Below, in pieces: positions 26,286-34,185 of a stretch of 43,187 bases of DNA; the first letter of the stretch is position 1, and every line of letters starts with the position of its first letter. The notes beneath the pieces were generated by a model. It was not told where the DNA came from and did no database searches. It saw nothing but the letters and a program-made list of their open reading frames with translations. This stretch comes from Yaniella sp. (GTDB lineage: Bacteria > Actinomycetota > Actinomycetes > Actinomycetales > Micrococcaceae). The position numbers and the translations under genes were made by a program. The stretch is from assembly GCF_030453185.1 (NCBI RefSeq), contig NZ_JAKDKW010000012.1, positions 1 to 43,187 of the forward strand, given 5' to 3'.

Positions 26286-27577
26286 TGTTCATTTCGTTTC
26301 GGTTCGTCCTACTCGCGATACTGGGGTTCATCCCCATGGTGGTGTGGCCCGGTTACCTCACCGTGTTTGGGATCTTGGGCGTGCAGTTAGTAGTGCTTGG
26401 CTTTGAGCTGTTGCTTACGCCTTCGCCTCGGATGGTGACTCTGCAACGCAGCGAGAACAAGCAGGTTCGTTCGGGAGAGCCACTTGAGGTATGGGTCGAG
26501 GTAACAAACCATTCCCAGCGCAGAATGCTCGGCCAGGTACGCGACGGGTGGCAACCCTCTGCTCACGATTCACAACCCGAACACCGCATGGATATTCAGG
26601 TTGGCGCCTCGCAGCGTTTCGCCACCATGCTCACTCCGGCTCGTCGCGGTACCGTTCGGACGCGGAAGCTGACCATTCGCACCTATGGACCATTGCGTCT
26701 GGGCGGGCGCCAGCACACGCATACTTCGACCGGTGACGTAACCGTGGTCCCACCGTTTCGGTCTCGTCGGCATTTGCCATCGCGGATTAACCAGCTTCGC
26801 GAAATCGAGGGAAGATCGGCTGTTTATGCTCCAGGTGCTGGGCATGAGTTTGATTCTTTACGCGAATACGTTCGCGGTGACGACGTTCGGACCATCGACT
26901 GGCGGGCTTCGGCACGTTCTGATGAACTTATTGTCCGGACGTATCGACCAGAACGTGACCGCCGCGTTGTGGTAGTTCTTGATTCGTCTCGTGCCTCTGC
27001 CGTGCGGGTAGGCGATGAGACCCGTTTCGATGCGGGCATTGAAGCCGCACTGTTTATGTCCGCGCTGGCGAATGCTGGTGGGGACCGAGTGGATTTGTTG
27101 ACCTTAGATCAGTCAATTCGTACGCGTTCCTCGTCCGAGGAGAAAGGCCATTTGCTGCATCGCGTGTCCAGAGCACTATCGCAAGTGTTTCCTCGCCTGT
27201 TGGCTGCTGATTGGTCGGTGTTGCCACCGGAGATATCCAATGTCACACGGCAACGTGCTTTGATTGTGCTGGTAACTCCCCTTGATTCTGCCGCGATTGA
27301 AGAAGGTCTGATTCCCATCTTGCCGGTGCTGACGAAACGTCACGTCGTCTTGGTTGCTGCCGTAGCAGATCCGGAGCTCGACGATATGGCTGAGGACCGG
27401 GACTCCTCCGATGCGGCTTTTATCGCGGCTAGTGCTGAAGCTCAGAAATTGCGGAACCGAAAGATGGTGCAGTTGCTGAATCGTTACGGGGCCGATGTCA
27501 TTGAAGCACAACCAGACGATTTGCCGATGGCGGTGGGCGATATGTATCTGCGGCTCAAAGCAGCCGGCCGACTTTGA
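26285..27577 (+). CDS. DUF58 protein with VWA-like region
   Basis: A 430-aa protein with two N-terminal membrane helices (about 3-22 and 25-44), an extracytoplasmic beta-rich domain (about 55-165) and the DUF58 signature around residues 190-225 (EFDSLREYVRGDDVRTIDWRASARSDELIVR, best seen as DDVRTIDWRASAR). The C-terminal half has VVVLDSSRA followed by a VWA-like fold, with the metal-site order only partly kept. It is the usual partner of the adjacent MoxR ATPase. The frame is open upstream inside moxR, but the ATG at 26285 gives the normal N-terminus. Last gene of the operon; 42 bp separate it from the convergent gene. Confidence 0.9.
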   Translation: MFISFRFVLLAILGFIPMVVWPGYLTVFGILGVQLVVLGFELLLTPSPRMVTLQRSENKQVRSGEPLEVWVEVTNHSQRRMLGQVRDGWQPSAHDSQPEHRMDIQVGASQRFATMLTPARRGTVRTRKLTIRTYGPLRLGGRQHTHTSTGDVTVVPPFRSRRHLPSRINQLREIEGRSAVYAPGAGHEFDSLREYVRGDDVRTIDWRASARSDELIVRTYRPERDRRVVVVLDSSRASAVRVGDETRFDAGIEAALFMSALANAGGDRVDLLTLDQSIRTRSSSEEKGHLLHRVSRALSQVFPRLLAADWSVLPPEISNVTRQRALIVLVTPLDSAAIEEGLIPILPVLTKRHVVLVAAVADPELDDMAEDRDSSDAAFIAASAEAQKLRNRKMVQLLNRYGADVIEAQPDDLPMAVGDMYLRLKAAGRL

Positions 27578-27619
27578 TTTTTTGCCCATATTTCAGCAGG
27601 TGTGAATGACCGATAGGTA

Positions 27620-28597
27620 TTACAGTGTCGCCGAATAGCCTGCAGCATGATCGGCTAGCACACGCAGCCACTGGAGACCGGAGCCGGTTTCCACTTCGCC
27701 TGCCCTGTCAAAACGTGTTACGAAGTACACGTGTTCCAAGCCTTTGTGGCTGACTCCCCAATCCAGGTACTGTTCTACGAGCTCTTCCGCATAGCGCTGA
27801 GGGTTGTCATGGTGCTCGACTTGCAGGGCAACAGGTGACCCAGCTTGGACGAGCCCGTCAATGCGCTCCCAGGTCCGCTCGGTTGTCCTGTTGCGACCCT
27901 GCGGCCAGTCCAGCATAATACCGCCGACGTCGGCGGCCGTCTGAACGAGTTCGTCCGAGGTTTCAACAAGCACGGAGGCTTCCTGGGCTACTGCGGTTTC
28001 CCAGTAGGAACGGATTTCGGACACGTCGATGGACCGTTCGAAACTTGCACCAGAAGCGGTGCGCACCTGACCATTGACGGCCAGGTGTGCTTGGCGCTCA
28101 TCGACCAGAATAATCGGTGCAGCCCCAAGTACTGCACGGATGCGCGAGATCAATGTTGCGGTACCTTCAGCCCAGGCACCCGCGATATCGTCGCGTGCAC
28201 CAGCATCACGTAGGATCCGTTGCCCGGAGGGCAACCAACCGGACATCATCAAGGCCACAGGACCCAGTAGGCGCACCGATACTTCCGGTACGGCGTCGTC
28301 TGCGGCAACATCAGCCATAGCTTGAATGGCGCTGTCGCGATGCGATGCGGCCCGCAGTTGGTCGCTTGCAGAGATCCTTGCACCATGTTGCAACTGCCAG
28401 CCATAGGATCGCAGTTCAAAGGGCACGCTGAGATTGGCGGCAACCTTGCCGATGCCTGTGGCGTGGGAGCCGACGTCCGGGAGTTCAACCAGCGCTGGAA
28501 TGTGCGGGGCATCAATTTCGTTACGCTGCAGTTCGTAAACGGCGTGGAGGTCAGTTCCGGCAAAGGTTCCATCGACCAGACCCACGGGGATCGTCAC
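27620..28597 (-). CDS. MetE-fold (cobalamin-independent methionine synthase-like) protein
   Basis: A 325-aa protein similar in size, context and sequence pattern to M. tuberculosis Rv3015c, annotated as a methionine-synthase (vitamin B12-independent) like barrel. Barrel-type elements are visible: LPDVGSHATGIGKVAANLSVPFEL near the start, VRLLGPVALM, ILVDERQAHLAV and GIMLDWPQGRN. The protein has no cysteine at all, so the zinc-binding His/Cys/Cys set of true MetE is absent and it is unlikely to make methionine. The GTG start overlaps the chorismate mutase stop by 4 nt and has AGGAG at 5 nt. It ends the iscS-mnmA-chorismate mutase operon. Function unknown. Confidence 0.75.
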   Translation of the reverse strand: MTIPVGLVDGTFAGTDLHAVYELQRNEIDAPHIPALVELPDVGSHATGIGKVAANLSVPFELRSYGWQLQHGARISASDQLRAASHRDSAIQAMADVAADDAVPEVSVRLLGPVALMMSGWLPSGQRILRDAGARDDIAGAWAEGTATLISRIRAVLGAAPIILVDERQAHLAVNGQVRTASGASFERSIDVSEIRSYWETAVAQEASVLVETSDELVQTAADVGGIMLDWPQGRNRTTERTWERIDGLVQAGSPVALQVEHHDNPQRYAEELVEQYLDWGVSHKGLEHVYFVTRFDRAGEVETGSGLQWLRVLADHAAGYSATL

Positions 28598-28929
28598 TGT
28601 TGCTCCTGGGAGATGGCTTTATGGTGTTGAATAACTTCTTCGATGATGAAGTTCAGAAACTTCTCCGCGAATACCGGGTCGAGTTCGGCGTCACGCGCTA
28701 GCGAATGCAACCGTTTGATCTGGGACTTTTCACGTTCCGGATCAGAGGGTGGCAATTCGTGTTCGGCTTTGAGCTGGCCGACTTTCTGGGTGCACTTAAA
28801 CCGTTCGGCCAGGAGATACACCAGAGTGGCATCAATATTGTCGATGCTGGATCGGATAGATAAGAGTTCTTCAAAGATGGCCGGATCGGTTTTGCCCGCC
28901 AACGAAGACGCCTTGGAGTCGTAGTTCAT
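28594..28929 (-). CDS. chorismate mutase, AroQ (type II) class
   Basis: A 111-aa helical protein. The AroQ pattern is clear: LLSIRSSIDNIDATLVYLLAERF, then KVGQLKAEHELPPSDPEREKSQIKRL and a final helix NFIIEEVIQHHKAI. It converts chorismate to prephenate at the head of phenylalanine and tyrosine synthesis, in the cytosol (no signal peptide). The ATG at 28929 has AGGA 3 nt upstream and a TAAGCT box 7 nt upstream that overlaps the mnmA stop; the longer frame to 29040 runs into mnmA and is rejected. It starts 10 bp after mnmA. Confidence 0.88.
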   Translation of the reverse strand: MNYDSKASSLAGKTDPAIFEELLSIRSSIDNIDATLVYLLAERFKCTQKVGQLKAEHELPPSDPEREKSQIKRLHSLARDAELDPVFAEKFLNFIIEEVIQHHKAISQEQQ

Positions 28930-28939
28930 GGTTCCTAGC

Positions 28940-30088
28940 TTAGACGTGTGCCAGACGTTCTGCGTTGATCGACTTGTGGATGGTGACCTGCCCCAGCACA
29001 CGAGTGCCCTGGTAGACGACGGCGGTCTGACCGGGGGCAACGCCCTGAATGGAGTCGTCCAGTTCGATTTGCCACACTACGGCTTCGGAGCCGTCGACGT
29101 CACCCGTCGTCACGCGAGTACGGCCGGGCACAGGTTCGGCGTGAGCACGCACCTGGACGTGGCAGTCGAACCACTCACCGGTTGCTGCTTCAGCGATCGG
29201 AGCACCGGCCCAGGATGGGCGGATACCGGTAATACGGTCGACGGCGAGCATCTCGCGAGACCCCACCACAACGGCGTTATCTTTCGGCCGGATTTCCAGC
29301 ACGAAGCGTCGCTTGCCGTCATCAGCGGGTTTACCGATGGCCAGGCCGCGGCGCTGACCGATGGTGAAAGCCTGCGCGCCCGGGTGGGTGCCTACTTCCT
29401 CACCCTCGGTGTCCAAGATCGGCCCGTCTTCCATGTCGATCTTTTCTTCCAGCCAGCCCCGAGTATCGCCATCTGGGATGAAGCAGATGTCGTGGGAGTC
29501 TGGTTTTTGAGCCACCGAAATGCCGCGTTCGGCCGCTTCGGCACGCACCATCTCTTTGGATGGGGTATCCCCCAGCGGGAACAGGGAGTGTTTGAGTTGT
29601 TCAGCGGTCAGCACACCGAGCACATACGACTGATCTTTCGCATCGTCAGCGGCGCGGTGGAGCTCGAGCTCGCCATTTTCGCCTTCAAGAACTTTGGCGT
29701 AGTGCCCGGTGACGACGGCGTCGAAGCCCAGGGCCAGTGCGCGTTCGAGCAGGGCAGCGAATTTGATGCGTTCGTTACAGCGCATACACGGGTTGGGTGT
29801 ACGCCCGGCGGCGTATTCTTCGATGAAGTCGTCGACGACTTCTTCTTGGAAACGTTCCGAGAAGTCCCAGGTGTAGTACGGGATGCCAAGCATTTCGCAG
29901 GCACGCCAGGCATCGGAGGCATCTTCAATAGTGCAGCAGCCGCGCGAACCGGTCCGAAGGGTGCCGGGCATGCGGGATAGTGCCAGGTGGACGCCGACGA
30001 CGTCGTGGCCGGCGTCCACTGCGCGCGCGGCGGCCACTGCCGAGTCGACACCGCCCGACATTGCTGCCAAAACCTTTAACTTTTTCAT
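28940..30088 (-). CDS. mnmA: MnmA tRNA-specific 2-thiouridylase
   Basis: A 382-aa enzyme that thiolates U34 of tRNA-Lys, -Glu and -Gln using sulfur delivered from a cysteine desulfurase. The PP-loop SGGVDS is at 11-16; the catalytic cysteine pair is C101 (in NPCMRC) and C201 (in [11 protein letters not shown]); the C-terminal beta domain (about 285-380) follows. C104 completes the CxxC seen in this family. Start ATG has GGGAG at 6 nt. It lies 13 bp after the cysteine desulfurase gene, so sulfur donor and acceptor are produced together, as in M. tuberculosis. Confidence 0.96.
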   Translation of the reverse strand: MKKLKVLAAMSGGVDSAVAAARAVDAGHDVVGVHLALSRMPGTLRTGSRGCCTIEDASDAWRACEMLGIPYYTWDFSERFQEEVVDDFIEEYAAGRTPNPCMRCNERIKFAALLERALALGFDAVVTGHYAKVLEGENGELELHRAADDAKDQSYVLGVLTAEQLKHSLFPLGDTPSKEMVRAEAAERGISVAQKPDSHDICFIPDGDTRGWLEEKIDMEDGPILDTEGEEVGTHPGAQAFTIGQRRGLAIGKPADDGKRRFVLEIRPKDNAVVVGSREMLAVDRITGIRPSWAGAPIAEAATGEWFDCHVQVRAHAEPVPGRTRVTTGDVDGSEAVVWQIELDDSIQGVAPGQTAVVYQGTRVLGQVTIHKSINAERLAHV

Positions 30089-30101
30089 AATGCTCTCCCG
30101 T

Positions 30102-31301
30102 TTAGCGGTGCGAATTAGCTGTGCGGATGGAAGACTTTTCTGCTGCCATCCCGGCCTCCGCTGCGGCCCGGTAAATTCCCGGTAGCGCAGCTATCACCGC
30201 GTCGATATCTTCTTGCGTCGTCGTATGTCCCAGACTAAACCGTTGGGTAGATCGGGCCGCTGATTCGTTTTGGCCGGTAGCCAAAATAACATGCGAGGGG
30301 CGTGACACCCCTGCATTACATGCCGAACCCGTCGATGACTCGATCCCTGCCATGTCCAACCCAAATAATAACGAGTCACCCTCTGCCCCCGCAAAGGAAA
30401 AGTGCACGTTCGTTGGAAGCCGATAATTTGGGTCGGCCGGTCCCTGAAGTTTTGCCGTTGGTATGTGTTCCTGAATCGCATGGATCAGTTGGTCTCGTAA
30501 CCCGGCTAATCGGGTCGACTCTTCACTCAGATTCTGGGTGGCTTCGACTGCTGCGGCGGCAAAAGCCAAGATCAGCGCGTCGGCGATGGTCCCCGAGCGA
30601 ATTTCACGTTCCTGGCCCCCGCCGTGTAAAACCGGTACCGGTTTGGCGTCACGGCGCACTAGCAGCGCACCGATTCCTACCGGTGCGCCAATTTTGTGCC
30701 CGGAGAGCGCCATGGTGGTCATGCCCGGCGCAAACGTAATGGGCAAGCTGCCAAATGCTTGAACGGCGTCAACGTGAAAATCCACGCCGGCAGCCTGGCA
30801 CAGCTCGGCGATCTGTTCGACCGGTTGAATAGTGCCGATTTCATTATTTGCCCACATCAGTGTCGCTACAGCAATACGTCCTGCATACTCTTCGAGCGCA
30901 GCTTTGAACGCTCCAACGTCGACAAAGCCTTCTTCGGTCACGTCGACAAAGACCACGGTCGCGTTTTCGCGGGCTTCCAACCACTCGAGTGTTTCTATCA
31001 CCGCGGGATGCTCAATACCGGTGGCAAGAATGACGTCGTTGGGTCGGTTCGCCCAGTAGAGCCCCTTGAGCGCCAGGTTGTCCGACTCGGTGCCACCTGC
31101 GGTAAACAGAATCTCAGTTGGATCAGCGTCCAGGGTCGCCGCCAGTCGGTCGCGGGCATCCTCCACGTGGAATTTCACCGAGCGGCCAGCCGAGTGCAGG
31201 GCCGATGCGTTGCCGTTGCGTTTCGCCTGGCTCACGAATGCTTCTAGGGCGGCATCGCGCACCGGCGTGGTGGCTGCGTGATCAAGATAGATTCGGGACA
31301 T
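30102..31301 (-). CDS. iscS: cysteine desulfurase (IscS/NifS family)
   Basis: A 399-aa PLP enzyme of fold type I that takes sulfur from cysteine and passes it on as persulfide. Visible: N-terminal YLDHAATTP, the cofactor segment [14 protein letters not shown], the aspartate and glutamine of [11 protein letters not shown], the PLP lysine K203 in LSGHKIGAP, and the persulfide cysteine C328 in [10 protein letters not shown]. The neighbouring mnmA makes tRNA thiolation the most likely sink. The ATG has GGAGG only 2 nt upstream and a TAAACT box 7 nt upstream, so the transcript could start at or very near the codon. It is divergent from the J-domain gene across 38 bp. Confidence 0.93.
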   Translation of the reverse strand: MSRIYLDHAATTPVRDAALEAFVSQAKRNGNASALHSAGRSVKFHVEDARDRLAATLDADPTEILFTAGGTESDNLALKGLYWANRPNDVILATGIEHPAVIETLEWLEARENATVVFVDVTEEGFVDVGAFKAALEEYAGRIAVATLMWANNEIGTIQPVEQIAELCQAAGVDFHVDAVQAFGSLPITFAPGMTTMALSGHKIGAPVGIGALLVRRDAKPVPVLHGGGQEREIRSGTIADALILAFAAAAVEATQNLSEESTRLAGLRDQLIHAIQEHIPTAKLQGPADPNYRLPTNVHFSFAGAEGDSLLFGLDMAGIESSTGSACNAGVSRPSHVILATGQNESAARSTQRFSLGHTTTQEDIDAVIAALPGIYRAAAEAGMAAEKSSIRTANSHR

Positions 31302-31308
31302 GTCCTCC

Positions 31309-31332
31309 AGTTTAGAACAGGACCGGTAGAAT
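31309..31332. promoter_or_regulatory. paired -10 boxes in a 38-bp divergent promoter region
   Basis: For the minus-strand iscS, TAAACT (31309-31314) ends 7 nt before its ATG. For the plus-strand J-domain gene, TAGAAT (31327-31332) ends 7 nt before its GTG at 31340. Both are spaced as expected for leaderless transcripts. Any -35 element of one gene would fall in or beyond the other's -10 box, so the two promoters would overlap. Confidence 0.45.
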
Positions 31333-31339
31333 ATGGCCC

Positions 31340-32245
31340 GTGTCAGACAATCTCAGTAACCGTTCAGACCCCTATCAGGTGCTCGGGGTCAGTCCGTCGG
31401 CCAGCGAAAAGCAGATCCGTCGGGCCTATCTTTCCTTGGCGAAACGGCATCACCCGGATCGCGGTGGTGATGCAGCGCGCTTTGATGCAATCACTAAAGC
31501 GTGGAAACAATTGTCTGAACTTGATTCAACGACCAATGGCACGTCCAACACCTCCGCGCCGCCCCCAAGGCCGGCGGGACGGCACACCACGCGCGCCTAT
31601 GAATCTCGGCCCAACACCTCGAAGCAGCCCGAGCCACTCCGGTTCATTCCGCCGTTGGCAGATGGACCGGTTCAGTTCGTGGGTAACCCCACCGTGACCG
31701 TGGATTCACCACTGGCACAACGAATCGTTCACGGGACCATCCCGGGTGGGCTCTTCGGGCGCAAGCAGCGAACCCTACACAGCCGACTGTCACAGGTATT
31801 GCAAACTCGAGTGTATTCGGCACTACCCTCACTACGGATTTTTCACGGGGTCAAGCTCTCCCGACGTAACGTCCTAAGCACCGTGGTGCTGGGCGGCACG
31901 AAAGTCGCGGTGTTTTCCGTGGCCGATGCCCCGCCGGATGTTTACCAGTTCAACGGCACCGAACTCACCGGGCAGAAACGCATTGAGCTAACGGACCTAT
32001 CTGACGCCGTCGCGGGCCTCCAACAGCTGCTTCCGGACTTCGAAATCGGCGGATTCGCCGTCGTCTTTTCCACCAATCCGCATGCACCCACTATTCAGGC
32101 CCCCGTTTCTCTCAACACCCTGGGGCTCACCGACGTCCCCGCATCAATCATGGATGCGGTCCGCCAAATCAAACTCTTTATCGGCACCGGTGACCACAAC
32201 GTGGTGGATCGGACCGCGATGGGACAATTACTAGCAAAACTATGA
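31340..32245 (+). CDS. J-domain protein with NERD-like C-terminal region
   Basis: A 301-aa protein. Residues 10-65 are a J domain with the HPD motif at 38-40 (RHHPDRGG), which stimulates the ATPase of a DnaK-type chaperone. There is no Gly/Phe region or zinc finger, so it is not canonical DnaJ. A charged linker (about 70-105) precedes a C-terminal region (about 150-260) that resembles NERD/restriction-like folds seen in other actinobacterial J-domain proteins, but the catalytic Asp and D-x-K positions appear replaced in LSTVVLGGTKVAVFSVA. No ribosome binding site precedes the GTG; a TAGAAT box lies 7 nt upstream. Its stop overlaps the trmL start. Confidence 0.8.
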   Translation: MSDNLSNRSDPYQVLGVSPSASEKQIRRAYLSLAKRHHPDRGGDAARFDAITKAWKQLSELDSTTNGTSNTSAPPPRPAGRHTTRAYESRPNTSKQPEPLRFIPPLADGPVQFVGNPTVTVDSPLAQRIVHGTIPGGLFGRKQRTLHSRLSQVLQTRVYSALPSLRIFHGVKLSRRNVLSTVVLGGTKVAVFSVADAPPDVYQFNGTELTGQKRIELTDLSDAVAGLQQLLPDFEIGGFAVVFSTNPHAPTIQAPVSLNTLGLTDVPASIMDAVRQIKLFIGTGDHNVVDRTAMGQLLAKL

Positions 32246-32751
32246 ATCCACATGCCAACGCACCACGCACCCCCGGCGCGACCAATCCGAAGTTTCGTGT
32301 CCTGTTTCATGAGCCTGAAATTCCAGGCAACACCGGCAATGCCATCCGGCTAGCTGCGATTACCGGGGCTGAACTCCACTTGGTGGAACCTCTGGGGTTC
32401 AATTTCGACGACGCACACCTTCGCCGCGCCGGACTGGACTACCACGATCTGGCCCTGGTGACCGTGCACCCTGATCTTGCCTCTGCATGGGAAGCGCTGC
32501 AGCCAACACGGGTGTTCGCCTTCACCGGGACCGGAAACCTGCGCTATGACGATGTCACCTACCAGCCCGGCGACGTGCTGGTCTTCGGCAAAGAATCCGT
32601 CGGTCTTGCCGACGAGGTGCTGAATGACCCAATGATCACCGACACCGTGTTCCTGCCGATGCAATCCGGAAGACGGTCGTTGAACCTGGCAAATACGGCT
32701 TCCATTGTCCTGTACGAGGCCTGGCGACAACATGAATTTTCGGGCAGTTAG
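32242..32751 (+). CDS. trmL: TrmL-family tRNA (cytidine/uridine-34-2'-O) methyltransferase
   Basis: A 169-aa SPOUT methyltransferase that uses S-adenosylmethionine to methylate the ribose of the wobble base in tRNA-Leu isoacceptors. Motif 1 FHEPEIPGNTGNAIRLAA, the central LVFGKESVGL and the knot motif LPMQSGRRSLNLANTASIVLYEAW are intact. The size is near the usual 155-165, with a short extra N-terminus. It overlaps the J-domain gene by 4 nt (ATGA), so it is translationally coupled. With mnmA across the divergent promoter, two wobble-position tRNA modification genes share this locus. Confidence 0.93.
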   Translation: MNPHANAPRTPGATNPKFRVLFHEPEIPGNTGNAIRLAAITGAELHLVEPLGFNFDDAHLRRAGLDYHDLALVTVHPDLASAWEALQPTRVFAFTGTGNLRYDDVTYQPGDVLVFGKESVGLADEVLNDPMITDTVFLPMQSGRRSLNLANTASIVLYEAWRQHEFSGS

Positions 32752-32795
32752 GCTGCCCTGTGGCGCGCCGGAGTGCTCTACACGACAACACCTCA

Positions 32796-32801
32796 TAAGC
32801 T
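32796..32801 (+). promoter_or_regulatory. possible -10 box for leaderless sigma/anti-sigma fusion gene
   Basis: TAAGCT ends 7 nt before the ATG at 32809, and the gene has no good ribosome binding site there. No TTGACA-like -35 is at the expected distance, which leaves room for recognition by an alternative sigma factor. The identical TAAGCT at the same spacing precedes the chorismate mutase gene. Confidence 0.4.
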
Positions 32802-32808
32802 AGCAGAG

Positions 32809-34185
32809 ATGGAAACACAAACTCCGGGACCAGCCCAACTTTTGAAGCTTGCCGGCGACGACGACACCGCAGCCTTCGCTGCGCTCTATGATGTCACGTC
32901 ACCGCAGGTATTCGGCCTGCTCACCGCACTTTTTCCTATCGAACACGACGCCCTGCAGGCTACTACCGACGCCTACACATCGCTCTGGCGTCAAGCACCA
33001 CATTTCACATTTGACTTCAATGTGGACCACGCTGACGAGCAGGCTCGAGACCGAACAGTGGTCGCATGGATCAACTCGATCGCACAGCAGATCGGCCGGT
33101 ACCATCGGCCTGACGCCCAGGATGTCGGCGATGTTTCCCGCATGCAGGCCGTGGCCTCCCGACTCAAAGAACTTGAACCACTCACCGATGCACAGGCACT
33201 GGCATTGACCACCATCTGGTTAGGTGGCCGCACCGTGAATGAGGCGGCAAGCGAGCTCAACGTTGCCGTGCCAACCCTCAAATCCCGTCTTCGGGATGCA
33301 ACCATCCGATTGACCCGGCATTATCAGACCGAGATTACCGGCCGCACCAGCGCAGATAACGATCCACTGCTGACCACCCGGGTGACCGGATCGCTCTCGT
33401 CCTCTGGCGGGCAGACGGCCGCGTTTTCTGACGACGTCGAAGCCGATCTTCAGGTTGGACTCGGCACCGAACTGGCCACGCTCAATGCACTGCAAGCTTT
33501 TGATGATGATGACTCGGTTGCCGTGGAAGCCTGGATCAACCGTCAGGACCGCGACGTCGCGGCACAACTACGCGCCCGTCATGCCCTATTCCAACGCATG
33601 CTCACTTGGGCGTACCGCCGCGTCTCCGCTCACCCACCGGCCTCGCTGCTGGATTCGGTGCTCGATCAACTGCCCGAACAAAACGTGGGCATTGGTTTTA
33701 TTGAAGGCGTTGAAGAGTACGAGATCGAAGAAGACCCAGAACAACAACGCCGTAGTCGCACTATGTTTATCGTGGTCGGCATTGTCTTAGTAGTGGCCGT
33801 GCTGGCCGCCGTCATCTTTTTGAACACCGGCGACATGCGGATCCGCAGCAGCGTCGACGATGCCGAGGATACCGTCACCGTCGACGCGGAAATGGAAGAA
33901 GGCACCGCAACCGGGCGCTTCTCCACGGCAGAAGACGCCGCCTATCTCACCTTTGAGGACGTTCCAGAGCTCTCCGAAGACGAAAGCTACCAGGTATGGC
34001 TCTTCGAAGAGCCCGGCGGGTCTGTGGTTTCGGTGGATACCTACACCGCAGAAGAATTGGAAGACGACGAGGTGGAGTTCCGCGGTGTAGCAGCGTACCA
34101 GCTGCTATGGATCACCGTAGAACCACAGACCGGCTCGGAAACACCATCGGGCACGGCTGTCGTAGAGATGCCGCTAGAAGGCTAG
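32809..34185 (+). CDS. fused SigK-like sigma factor / RskA-like anti-sigma membrane protein
   Basis: A 458-aa protein that joins two normally separate proteins. Residues about 22-102 fit sigma region 2 (FAALYDVTSPQVFGLLTAL, then AYTSLWRQAPHF), and about 118-172 fit sigma region 4 with its helix-turn-helix (LTDAQALALTTIWLGGRTV, then AVPTLKSRLRDATIRLTRHY). After a Ser/Thr linker, residues about 218-290 resemble the RskA anti-sigma helices (LNALQAFDDDDSVAVEAWI, then HPPASLLDSVLDQLP), but without the CxxC of zinc-binding anti-sigma factors. An acidic stretch (296-312), one membrane helix (318-338) and an RskA-type outer domain (345-458, YQVWLFEE) follow. In region 2.4 the usual Arg-rich segment is QQIGRYHR, so promoter contact may be weakened. 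The frame is unbroken. Start chosen at the ATG with a -10 box; a GTG at 32773 is possible. It overlaps the PIG-L stop by 4 nt. Confidence 0.85.
   Translation: METQTPGPAQLLKLAGDDDTAAFAALYDVTSPQVFGLLTALFPIEHDALQATTDAYTSLWRQAPHFTFDFNVDHADEQARDRTVVAWINSIAQQIGRYHRPDAQDVGDVSRMQAVASRLKELEPLTDAQALALTTIWLGGRTVNEAASELNVAVPTLKSRLRDATIRLTRHYQTEITGRTSADNDPLLTTRVTGSLSSSGGQTAAFSDDVEADLQVGLGTELATLNALQAFDDDDSVAVEAWINRQDRDVAAQLRARHALFQRMLTWAYRRVSAHPPASLLDSVLDQLPEQNVGIGFIEGVEEYEIEEDPEQQRRSRTMFIVVGIVLVVAVLAAVIFLNTGDMRIRSSVDDAEDTVTVDAEMEEGTATGRFSTAEDAAYLTFEDVPELSEDESYQVWLFEEPGGSVVSVDTYTAEELEDDEVEFRGVAAYQLLWITVEPQTGSETPSGTAVVEMPLEG

Noticed and set aside
27561-27583. Possible terminator at the end of the DUF58 gene
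   Set aside because: There is a short GC palindrome and a TTTTTT run, but the stem has no real loop and poor pairing.
28928-29980. A 350-codon open frame on the plus strand opposite mnmA
   Set aside because: It is exactly opposite a clearly conserved mnmA with intact motifs. Its translation shows no recognisable domain, so it is a chance antisense frame.
32773-34185. Fusion gene as an artefact of a frameshift or misread stop between sigK and rskA
   Set aside because: The frame is continuous with a natural Ser/Thr linker, and composition is even across the junction; an assembly error cannot be excluded without comparison but nothing in the sequence suggests it.
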